Positions 8,410 through 14,759 of a stretch of DNA of 64,000 nt are shown in pieces (position 1 is the stretch's first letter; each line of letters begins with the position of its first letter). This stretch comes from Palsa-870 sp039935415 (lineage in GTDB: Bacteria > Chloroflexota > Dormibacteria > Dormibacterales > Dormibacteraceae). The notes under the pieces were generated by a model, which made no database searches, was not told where the DNA came from, and saw only the letters and a program-made list of their open reading frames with translations. Where the stretch lies: NCBI GenBank assembly GCA_039935415.1, contig JBDTKH010000010.1, positions 5,185 through 69,184 of the forward strand, given 5' to 3'. Position numbers and translations under genes: made by a program.

Positions 8410-8414
8410 GCCCG

Positions 8415-9311
8415 CTAGCTGTTCAGCCCGGCCAGCAACCGAAGCTCGTCGACATAGGGAATGGCGGGATCGGCGGTTATCAGGTTCAGGACGACCTGGT
8501 CGGCCCCAGCGGCGAACAGCGCATCGACTCTCTCGCGCACCTGGTCGATCTCGCCCCAGGCGACCACGGCATCGAACAGCCGGTCCGAACCCGGCGGCTC
8601 GAGCTCGTTCTCGGGCCAGCCGAGCCGCATCAGGTTGTTGCGATAGTTGGCGGTCGACAGGTACACGTTCATGTGCCGGTCACCGATCGCCCGAGCTTCG
8701 GCGCGGGTGGTGGCGAGCACGACCGGCAGGTCGGACGCGAGAAATGCCGACGGACCCATCGCTCCACGCACCTCGCGCACATGCTCGGCAGTCGTGAAGT
8801 ACGTGTAGTCGCCGGCCGTCCTCTCAGCCGCGAGGGCGACCATCCGAGGACCGAGCGCAGCGAGAACGATCGGCGGCATCGGCGCCTCGGGCCCGCGCCA
8901 GATCGTCTTCGCCATGTCGTCCAGATATGCGCGCATGCTGGCGACCGGACGCTCGTATTGATGACCACGGCGCTCGACCATTGGCGCATGACTGACACCG
9001 ATACCCAGGATGAATCTGTTCGGCCACGCTTCGGCCAATGCCCGCGCTCCGGTCGCCATGGCCTGGGGATCGCGGGCCCAGATGTTGGCGATCCCGCTGG
9101 CGACGACGATTCGATTTGTTGCCGCGAGCAGGATCGCGCCATGAGCAAACGCTTCGCGGCCGATCGACTCGCCGTACCAGAGCGTGCTGTAGCCCAGCTG
9201 CTCCATCTCGACAACGACCTCGCGCTCGACGGTTGAAGGCTGCCCGGCAAGCGAACCGATGAACACGCCGATTCGGCCAGGCCGGATTCCACCAAGACGC
9301 TCTAAACCCAC
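8415..9311 (-). CDS. LLM-class F420-dependent oxidoreductase
   Basis: This ~298-residue TIM-barrel flavin/F420 oxidoreductase is of the luciferase-like monooxygenase family. Conserved signs are IGVFIG at strand 1, LGYSTLWYGESIGREAF, VASGIANIWARDPQAMA and RFILGIGVSHAPMVE, with PPIVLAALGPRMVALAAE in the middle. Members usually use coenzyme F420 made by Actinobacteria and Chloroflexota; the substrate is unknown. The longer frame to 9359 begins with low-quality sequence that belongs to a different gene relic, so GTG 9311 was chosen; no strong ribosome site supports it. It converges on the S9 peptidase gene. Confidence 0.85.
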   Translation of the reverse strand: MGLERLGGIRPGRIGVFIGSLAGQPSTVEREVVVEMEQLGYSTLWYGESIGREAFAHGAILLAATNRIVVASGIANIWARDPQAMATGARALAEAWPNRFILGIGVSHAPMVERRGHQYERPVASMRAYLDDMAKTIWRGPEAPMPPIVLAALGPRMVALAAERTAGDYTYFTTAEHVREVRGAMGPSAFLASDLPVVLATTRAEARAIGDRHMNVYLSTANYRNNLMRLGWPENELEPPGSDRLFDAVVAWGEIDQVRERVDALFAAGADQVVLNLITADPAIPYVDELRLLAGLNS

Positions 9312-9336
9312 CGTAAGTAAAAGGATGGCGGATCTG

Positions 9337-9379
9337 TCCTGACCTCGGCGGGCGTCCACGGATTGGCCAGGCGCCGCAC
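9337..9379 (-). pseudogene. 5' relic related to the start of the 4822-5865 gene
   Basis: On the minus strand a GTG at 9379 begins VRRLANPWTPAEV, closely matching VQRVTTPWTPSEV at the start of the nuclease-like gene. The DNA similarity continues upstream of both starts through TTAGCTCGGC/CTAGCTCGGC. After about 13 codons the similarity stops and the reading frame ends. It appears to be the 5' end of a lost paralogue. Confidence 0.45.
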
Positions 9380-9392
9380 GCTAGCTCGGCGG

Positions 9393-9410
9393 GTGGACCC
9401 GTTGGTCCAC
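9393..9410 (-). terminator. Hairpin downstream of the 9421-9825 gene
   Basis: A perfect GTGGACC-CGTT-GGTCCAC stem-loop sits about ten bases past the stop codon of the minus-strand gene. There is no T tract, so it may be a weak terminator or an RNA-stabilising structure. Confidence 0.4.
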
Positions 9411-9420
9411 TCGCTTCGCG

Positions 9421-9825
9421 TCAGACCCCGCTGTGAAGCGCCACTCGGTCCGCGGTCTCGTGCTCGTCGTCTGTGTGAGCCCACATCCATGCCGGCCCTG
9501 CCCGCATCACCAGCAGCTGCTGCTGGACGTTGAACAGCTCATCCATCAACTTCTCGTTGGAGCGAGCGGCGCCGACTTCGATCTCGCACTCGATTGGAAT
9601 GACCTGACGGAGAGCCCACATCGTCGACTCGACGGACCCCTTGGCCGGCACCGTGCCGGTCACGTTGACGTCCTCCAGCATCCACAGCATCGAATCGATC
9701 AGCGTGATCGCGAGGTTGAGACGCTTGCGAGGGGCAGTTGCGTTCGTTTGAAGTCGCACCGCGTCCTCGGTTTGCTCGACGGCCATTGCGAATGGGCCTG
9801 TGACCGCGAATTCTCGGACGTCCAC
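9421..9825 (-). CDS. Conserved-looking hypothetical protein
   Basis: A 134-residue soluble protein of unknown family. It reads as a mixed alpha/beta domain: beta-rich start (VREFAVTGPFAMAV), a helical centre (NLAITLIDSMLWMLEDVN), then VIPIECEIEVGAARSNEKLMDELFNVQQQLLVMRAG. Composition is normal, while the opposite-strand frame is rich in His/Arg and looks like a shadow. The open frame extends to 9945, but GTG 9825 has a GGAGGTGG site five bases upstream and is the better start. No operon partner is evident. Confidence 0.6.
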   Translation of the reverse strand: MDVREFAVTGPFAMAVEQTEDAVRLQTNATAPRKRLNLAITLIDSMLWMLEDVNVTGTVPAKGSVESTMWALRQVIPIECEIEVGAARSNEKLMDELFNVQQQLLVMRAGPAWMWAHTDDEHETADRVALHSGV

Positions 9826-9830
9826 GAAAT

Positions 9831-9838
9831 CCACCTCC
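9831..9838 (-). promoter_or_regulatory. Shine-Dalgarno site supporting GTG 9825
   Basis: GGAGGTGG on the minus strand lies five bases before GTG 9825 and argues against the 40-codon-longer frame. Confidence 0.55.
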
Positions 9839-9978
9839 ACACCGGACTCCCAATCGACGGAAGCCCCGTGGCTAATCGGTGGCCCAAAGGAGTCGAGCTG
9901 TTTGGCTCCCCGCCAAGGCGAATGCTGTGCGCCCGGCCATAACAATCTCCATAACGGCCTTTGGGCGAGCGGAGGCGC

Positions 9979-11127
9979 CTAGCGACAGATGAGCTCCGCC
10001 ATTCGTGAGTAGACGTGCACGCACGTTTCGAGCGAGGCCAGGTCCACCCACTCGACATCCGAGTGCGCGCCCTCTCCGATCGGACCGAACGCGACGGTGG
10101 GGATGCTCGCCGCGTTGGTCAATGCCATGTCCATCCAGTAGGCGACACCGATGACCTCGGGTGAATGGCCCAACGCGTCCTGTGCTGCTCTCGCGACGGC
10201 GATCGCCAACGGGTGGTCCGCGCTCACCTCTGACGGCACGCGCTCCAGGACCATCTTCGCCGACGCTTCCAGCAGCGGGTTTTCCTCTCGCGCGATGGCG
10301 ATCAGCGCCTCCATCTCGCTCAGCGCTCGCGCGCCGTCCTCGCCCGGGATCGTGCGGCGCTCCACTTTCACCACGCATCGCGCCGGGTACGTGCTCCATT
10401 CCTGTCCGCCCTCGATGAGCGATGCGTGGACCGATCCTCGGCCGAGCAGGCGGTGGCCTGCGCCCGCGTGCAGCCTTCGGTCCAGATTGGCGATCCCGCT
10501 CAGGATCCGGCCCGTCCGCGCGATCGCGTCGACGCCCGCATCGGCACGCGAGCCGTGGGCGGCCACGCCTCGCGTCTCCACCTCGAGCCACGCGAATCCT
10601 TTGTGTGCGAGGCACAGGCGGAGCTCGGTCGGCTCCGTCACGATCGCCGCGTCCGCCCGGAATCTCTCCAGCACCGCGCTCGTGCCCAGGCTTGCGACCT
10701 CCTCGTCCGCGACGGCCGTGACGATCACGTCGCCTTTCAGCCCGAGCTTCCTGGCCTCGCGCGCCGCGACCATGATCGCCGCCAGGCTGCCCTTCATGTC
10801 ATACGCGCCGCGGGCGTAGATGCGCCCGTCGGTCACCACCGGCTCGAACGCGCGAGCCATCCCGCCCGCGCCGACCGTGTCCATGTGCGCGTTCAACATC
10901 AAGCTCTGACGGCCGCCCGATCCCCGCAGCACGCCGACGACGCTCGGCCGCCCTGCCACCGGTTCGACGATCTCGACCTCGAGCCCCGCGTCGCGAAGCC
11001 ATGAGGCGACGAACTTCGCGATCTTTGTCTCGCCGCTGCCCGAGGGCACAAGGTCCGGGTTGACCGACTCGATCGCGACGAGATCACAGGTGAGCTGCTC
11101 GACCGCGGAGGCCACGGCCGCAAACAT
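9979..11127 (-). CDS. M20 family metallopeptidase/deacylase (ArgE/DapE/ACY1)
   Basis: A 382-residue di-zinc amidohydrolase. The ligands are visible in order: His in LNAHMDTVG, bridging Asp in GAYDMKG, catalytic Glu pair in AVADEEVA, a further acid in IVTEPTE, and a C-terminal His in EGAHSDVEWV. A dimerisation lid domain is inserted between them (HGSRADAGVDAIARTG onwards). These enzymes remove N-acyl groups from amino acids or split dipeptides; the exact substrate (N-acetylornithine, N-succinyl-DAP, acylamino acid) cannot be assigned. It stands alone on the minus strand with a decayed region behind it. Confidence 0.9.
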   Translation of the reverse strand: MFAAVASAVEQLTCDLVAIESVNPDLVPSGSGETKIAKFVASWLRDAGLEVEIVEPVAGRPSVVGVLRGSGGRQSLMLNAHMDTVGAGGMARAFEPVVTDGRIYARGAYDMKGSLAAIMVAAREARKLGLKGDVIVTAVADEEVASLGTSAVLERFRADAAIVTEPTELRLCLAHKGFAWLEVETRGVAAHGSRADAGVDAIARTGRILSGIANLDRRLHAGAGHRLLGRGSVHASLIEGGQEWSTYPARCVVKVERRTIPGEDGARALSEMEALIAIAREENPLLEASAKMVLERVPSEVSADHPLAIAVARAAQDALGHSPEVIGVAYWMDMALTNAASIPTVAFGPIGEGAHSDVEWVDLASLETCVHVYSRMAELICR

Positions 11128-11159
11128 AGCGAAGCCGGCGGTGGCGCCGGCTCCGAGAT

Positions 11160-11273
11160 TTACCTACGACCGGGTTCGACCGTGACGCGGCCCCCGGAGC
11201 GAGCCCGATATGAGCAGCGTCGCCGCGATGCGAACACGCCGTCGGCGAATGCTTCCAGCCTCGAGGTCGGCAT
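11160..11273 (-). pseudogene. Remnant of a TMEM175/DUF1211 potassium channel gene
   Basis: On the minus strand an ATG at 11273 opens MPTSRLEAFADGVFA, the signature first helix of TMEM175-type channels. After that a one-base frameshift is needed to continue with IAATLLI, and similarity fades within about 100 bases. No pore helices remain. This accounts for part of the 393 bp gap 11128-11520. The rest of the gap holds a GC-rich palindromic patch (about 11385-11470) and the leader of the next gene, without a convincing promoter. Confidence 0.6.
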
Positions 11274-11520
11274 GCTCGGAAATAACACGGCCGTGGGGGG
11301 CGACTCGCGGTGCAAGTTTGCCGGCCTGGCGCCGTTATAAATCTCTCGAAGGCATCAAACGGAGCGCGGCCCATCTGACCACCATCCCCCTTTCTCCAGG
11401 GCCGCGTTTCGACCGGGGCGGCGGGCGACCTCCCTCGCTCGCCAGGCCCCGGACCTCATCCCCACCGGCAAGTTTGACGAGCGAGAATCGTTAATCGCTG
11501 ACAGAGGAGGTGGTCTGCAA

Positions 11521-12129
11521 ATGATCACGTCTATCGTCACGTTTCTCACGACGCGACTCGTCTACGTCTTCATCACGACCGTAGTAGTGGTGGCGGCGGT
11601 GCCGACGCTCATCGTCGCGATCCACGGCGACACGATCACCATCACTTCCGCCGCCTCGGCGAGCCGCCAGCACGGCGACGACGAGCGAGCCCGGATCATC
11701 CTCCTGGTCAAGACGGCCGGCGACAATGTGATCGTCAAGCTGAACGGCGAGGAGGCCGGCTGCGACTCGCAGATCGCCCAGCTGGCGTCCTCATCCACGC
11801 TGTCCGCGACGGCGACCTCCGCCGAGCTCGAGAAGGGCAAGTCGGACTTCCACAACGCCGAGCTGCAGTTCGTCAACGAGATCAAGGCGGACGAGGACGA
11901 GCTCGACAAGGTCAAGGTCATCACCACCGAAACCCAGCAGACGTTCCTGGTCCGCATCTCGAAGGTCCAGGTGACCGCGCTCGGTGAGGACGGCCACTCG
12001 GGCACGCTCATCACCGTCTGTCAGACCATCCTGGTCGAGATCCGCCAGGTCATCATCGTCGTGCACCCGCCGCCGCCACCGCCGAGTGGTGGTGAGGGCG
12101 ACGACGGCGACATCCGGCTGCAGGCCTGA
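11521..12129 (+). CDS. Unknown membrane-anchored protein with proline-rich tail
   Basis: A 202-residue protein with an uncleaved N-terminal membrane anchor (VYVFITTVVVVAAVPTLIVAI). An extracytoplasmic domain follows with a Glu/Lys-rich helical part (AELEKGKSDFHNAELQF) and a beta-rich part. It ends in a run of seven prolines and an acidic glycine stretch. A strong GAGGAGGTGG site precedes ATG 11521. The family is not recognised. It is two bases from the following membrane-protein gene, and the pair is almost certainly one operon. Confidence 0.7.
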   Translation: MITSIVTFLTTRLVYVFITTVVVVAAVPTLIVAIHGDTITITSAASASRQHGDDERARIILLVKTAGDNVIVKLNGEEAGCDSQIAQLASSSTLSATATSAELEKGKSDFHNAELQFVNEIKADEDELDKVKVITTETQQTFLVRISKVQVTALGEDGHSGTLITVCQTILVEIRQVIIVVHPPPPPPSGGEGDDGDIRLQA

Positions 12130-12131
12130 CG

Positions 12132-12899
12132 ATGGCGGTCGCGAATCCTCCAAAAAGCAAGGCCGCGTCCGGCAACAGGTCCGCCACCGCCGAGGCGTTC
12201 GCTCCGTCCGGCCATGACCTGCTCGTGGGGCTCCGGTGGGGGACCAGGGATGTGCTGGTGGCGACTGCGGTGCTGATCGCCATCGACATCTTTGCGGGAT
12301 GGACTTACGTTGCCAGCTACTTCGGGTTCTTCCGGGTGCCGATCGAGGGGCTGGGGCTGAGCCTGCCAGAAGTGCTGGCCCAGGGCCTGCGCACGGTACT
12401 GCTGCCGATCACCGTGGTCGTGGTCGCGGCGGTCGCGCCGAACCGCAGGCTGCGGCCGGCGGCCATCGGCGTCGGCGGGTACCTGCTCTTCCTGGCTGTC
12501 GTGGCGGTGGGCAACCACTGGGCTTCTCCCGGCTCCGTCGCAGTGCAGCTGGCGGCCTCGATCGTCATCGCCGGCGCCGTGTTCGGGCTGCGGCTGGGAT
12601 TCGGCGAGACGCAGATTCAGCGGCTGGTCATCGGCGCGCTGGCCCTCCTGCTGCTCCTTTCAATACCGGTGGCGACAGGAATTCTTGACGCCACACAGAA
12701 GGCGGCCACCAAGACGTCGACCCTGCAGATCGTGACCAGCACGGCGATCCTGCCGAGCGCGACCCCCGCCTCCGGGCAGTTCAGCTACACGAACTACGTG
12801 CTGCTCCGCGAAAGCGACACGCGGTACTGGCTGTTCCGGATCGGCGGACAGTACGCCTACTCGATCGCCAAGAGCGAAGTCCTCTACATTCGCTATTAA
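12132..12899 (+). CDS. Unknown integral membrane protein
   Basis: A 255-residue protein with about four to five predicted membrane helices in residues 30-190 (for example VLLPITVVVVAAVA and LVIGALALLLLLSIPVA). A ~65-residue extracytoplasmic tail follows, with short beta strands (FSYTNYVLLRESDTRYWLFRIGG). No catalytic motif or known family was found. It starts two bases after the anchored proline-rich protein, suggesting they act together at the membrane. A hairpin follows the stop codon. Confidence 0.7.
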   Translation: MAVANPPKSKAASGNRSATAEAFAPSGHDLLVGLRWGTRDVLVATAVLIAIDIFAGWTYVASYFGFFRVPIEGLGLSLPEVLAQGLRTVLLPITVVVVAAVAPNRRLRPAAIGVGGYLLFLAVVAVGNHWASPGSVAVQLAASIVIAGAVFGLRLGFGETQIQRLVIGALALLLLLSIPVATGILDATQKAATKTSTLQIVTSTAILPSATPASGQFSYTNYVLLRESDTRYWLFRIGGQYAYSIAKSEVLYIRY

Positions 12900-12902
12900 G
12901 GT

Positions 12903-12925
12903 CCCTCGCTCCTTCGGGGCGAGGG
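12903..12925. terminator. Hairpin between convergent genes
   Basis: CCCTCGC and GCGAGGG form a perfect 7-bp stem around TCCTTCGGG between the stops of two converging genes. There is no T run; it could serve either strand or belong to the REP-like elements. Confidence 0.45.
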
Positions 12926-12949
12926 TTAGGCTGCGGGGCTTAGGCAGGC

Positions 12950-13717
12950 TCAGCCGACGAGGCGGATCGTCCAGAAGTCTGAGGACAGGCCTGGCTGGAG
13001 CAGGTACGAGTACGGCAGCGTGAAGTAGCCCTTCATGCCCCAGCTCGCGCCCCACGAGTTGCGGACCAGGAACCACTGGCTCGCGTCGTCGTAGCCCACT
13101 GCCATCACCGCGTGCCCGCCCACCGGTCGCTCGCCCCAACCTGGCATCGGCGCATGGCCGGTGCGCGCGACGGTCGTGCTCTCGAAGCTCTGGTAGACCG
13201 TGAAGCCGAACACGAACGGGTAGCCTGAGGCCAGGCAGCCCTTCATCTGGTTGATGTCCTGGACCAGGCTCTGGTATGAGACGGCGCGGTCCAGCTTCGC
13301 GTCGGTGTACGCCCTGGCCGGCGGCTTTGCCGCGAACTTCGCGATCTTGTAAGGCCATTCGGGCTCGGGGCAAACGCCCAGGCTCGCAACCGACTTGATG
13401 CCGTCCCGGATCTGCGCGCCGCTGTCCGACCGAACGGTCCCCTCGATGACGCGCTCGTTGTAGTAGATGAAAAGGCGCGAAGGCACGAAGTCCGACAGCT
13501 TCTGCTTCTTGCGGTCGAACTCGATCGCCCCACCGATCGCGTTGGCGGTGCAGCTGCCGAGCTGGCCCTGGTTGTATACGGCCGGGCATCGGCGGCGGAG
13601 GTCGGCTCTCGACGGCAGGGCGACCATGAACTGCGGCGGAGCGGAATACATGTGGTCGCGCTGGTCGGGTTGGTCGGGAATCCAGCCGTAGCGTGCGATC
13701 TTCCTGGGCCGTGTCAT
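12950..13717 (-). CDS. Papain-like (C1) cysteine peptidase
   Basis: A 255-residue C1-family domain. The catalytic centre is visible: Gln and Cys56 in YNQGQLGSCTANA, His in VGGHAVMAVGYDD and Asn in VRNSWGASWGMKGYF. It lacks a signal peptide and a long inhibitory propeptide; only ~30 residues precede the mature domain (YGWIPDQPDQRDHMY), which is common in bacterial C1 peptidases. ATG 13717 follows a GGAGGG site. It may act in the cytoplasm on short peptides or be exported another way. It is downstream of a palindromic repeat and not part of an obvious operon. Confidence 0.9.
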   Translation of the reverse strand: MTRPRKIARYGWIPDQPDQRDHMYSAPPQFMVALPSRADLRRRCPAVYNQGQLGSCTANAIGGAIEFDRKKQKLSDFVPSRLFIYYNERVIEGTVRSDSGAQIRDGIKSVASLGVCPEPEWPYKIAKFAAKPPARAYTDAKLDRAVSYQSLVQDINQMKGCLASGYPFVFGFTVYQSFESTTVARTGHAPMPGWGERPVGGHAVMAVGYDDASQWFLVRNSWGASWGMKGYFTLPYSYLLQPGLSSDFWTIRLVG

Positions 13718-13766
13718 TCAGTTGTCCCTCCAATACGGCCGGCGAGCTCCCCCGCGCGGATTAAAT

Positions 13767-13816
13767 CACCTCCACACCCTGTGGGGAGGTCGGCGCGTTA
13801 GCACCGGGTGGGGGTG
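13767..13816 (+). repeat. Dispersed palindromic repeat, family A copy 2
   Basis: Same layout as the copy at 2745: CACCTCC/GGGGAGG arm, CGGCGCGTTAGCACCG core and GGTGGGGGTG tail. It lies between two minus-strand genes. Confidence 0.8.
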
Positions 13817-13837
13817 CTGGGGTTGAACTCCTGCGAC

Positions 13838-14455
13838 CTACAGATAGGCCCAGCTTCCGATGCTGGGCGATTCGCCGACGTAGACATGGACACCGTGCGG
13901 GAACTTGTGGGCCTCGAGCACGATCGCTGTCGCGCGGGCGTGCCCCTCCAGGATCACCAGGCGACCGTCCGGGTGGCGCAAAGCGATGATCTCCGGAAGT
14001 TTCTTGTCCGAATGGCAGATCCCTGACGCCAGCGACAGCACGACCATGTTGGTGTGGTCGCCGGTGAAGATGTGCCCAACGTTGGTCGCGCCCTCCGCGA
14101 CCTTGCGCGTCACGGGGGCGAGGATGGGCCATGCGCCACTTCGATTGGCGTAGATCATCTCGGCCACCTCGGCCGTGGTCAGGTTGAAGCGCCGCCACTG
14201 GATATCGTTGGCCAGGCCCTGGAAGATGCCGGCGCCCATGCCGAACCCGTGGGTCTTGCCGATGATCCTGCGCCGCAGCTCGTTCTGCTCCGCGTCTTTC
14301 AGGTTGGGCGAGCGAGCCGCCTTCAGAGCCATCGAGAGGTAGACCGGGTTGGGCGGGTCGCCGACGAGGTACTGCTGGAAGTCCGGCGACTCGATCTCCG
14401 CCTGCAGCCACGCGAGGACGACCTGGTCGTCTGTCGCGGACCCCTGATCGTCCAT
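13838..14455 (-). CDS. ParB/sulfiredoxin-like domain protein (tentative)
   Basis: A 205-residue protein starting MDDQGSATDD at 14455. The N-terminal part is helical (VVLAWLQAEIESPDFQQYL). The C-terminal part has IIALRHPDGRLVILEGHARATAIVLEA, recalling the substrate-binding box of the ParB/sulfiredoxin fold (a G-H-x-R element after a strand-turn-strand), and ends VYVGESPSIGSWAYL. The assignment is by pattern only. The open frame continues upstream to 14740 but that part is repetitive sequence. The 64-bp tandem array covers its promoter region, shared with divergent ppdK. Confidence 0.6.
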   Translation of the reverse strand: MDDQGSATDDQVVLAWLQAEIESPDFQQYLVGDPPNPVYLSMALKAARSPNLKDAEQNELRRRIIGKTHGFGMGAGIFQGLANDIQWRRFNLTTAEVAEMIYANRSGAWPILAPVTRKVAEGATNVGHIFTGDHTNMVVLSLASGICHSDKKLPEIIALRHPDGRLVILEGHARATAIVLEAHKFPHGVHVYVGESPSIGSWAYL

Positions 14456-14476
14456 CTGCGAAAGGGTACTGGCAAA

Positions 14477-14731
14477 CCCGGGCACCCCCACCTGACCGGC
14501 CTTCGGCCGGTCTTTCCTCCCCGCATGGCGGGGAGGTGAACCCGGGCACCCCCACCTGACCGGTCTTCGGCCGGTCTTTCCTCCCCGCATGGCGGAGAGG
14601 TGAACCCGGGCACCGCCACCTGACCGGTCTTCGGCCGATCTTTCCTCCCCGCATGGCGGGGAGGTGAACCCGGGCACCCCCACCTGACCGGCCTTCGGCC
14701 GGTCTTCCTCCCCGCATGGCGAGGAGGTCAC
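14477..14731 (-). repeat. Four tandem 64-bp repeats of modular palindromic units
   Basis: Units start with CCCGGGCACC at 14477, 14541, 14605 and 14669, giving an exact 64-bp period. Each contains CACCCCCACC, a GACCGG-CCTTCGG-type UUCG-like hairpin, and CCTCCCC-GCATGGC-GGGGAGGTGAA. The last unit lacks one T. The skeleton is the family A element in reverse orientation with a different core. The array fills the divergent promoter region between the ParB-like gene and ppdK. Confidence 0.9.
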
Positions 14732-14759
14732 TTTTCTCAATCGTTCAAACTTATCGGCA

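Noticed and set aside
9433..9942. Plus-strand 169-codon frame
   Set aside because: His/Arg/Cys-rich sequence opposite a normal-looking minus-strand protein with a good ribosome site.
11250..11345. Possible riboswitch (GEMM-like GCAAG...GCCGG pattern) before the membrane module
   Set aside because: The conserved core of the c-di-GMP or other known riboswitches could not be completed, and part of the segment is the TMEM175 gene relic.
14477..14731. CRISPR array
   Set aside because: The units are contiguous 64-bp tandem copies without unique spacers, and no cas gene is nearby.
13838..14740. Extended 300-codon version of the ParB-like gene
   Set aside because: The extra N-terminus is the translated 64-bp tandem repeat; ATG 14455 is the sensible start.
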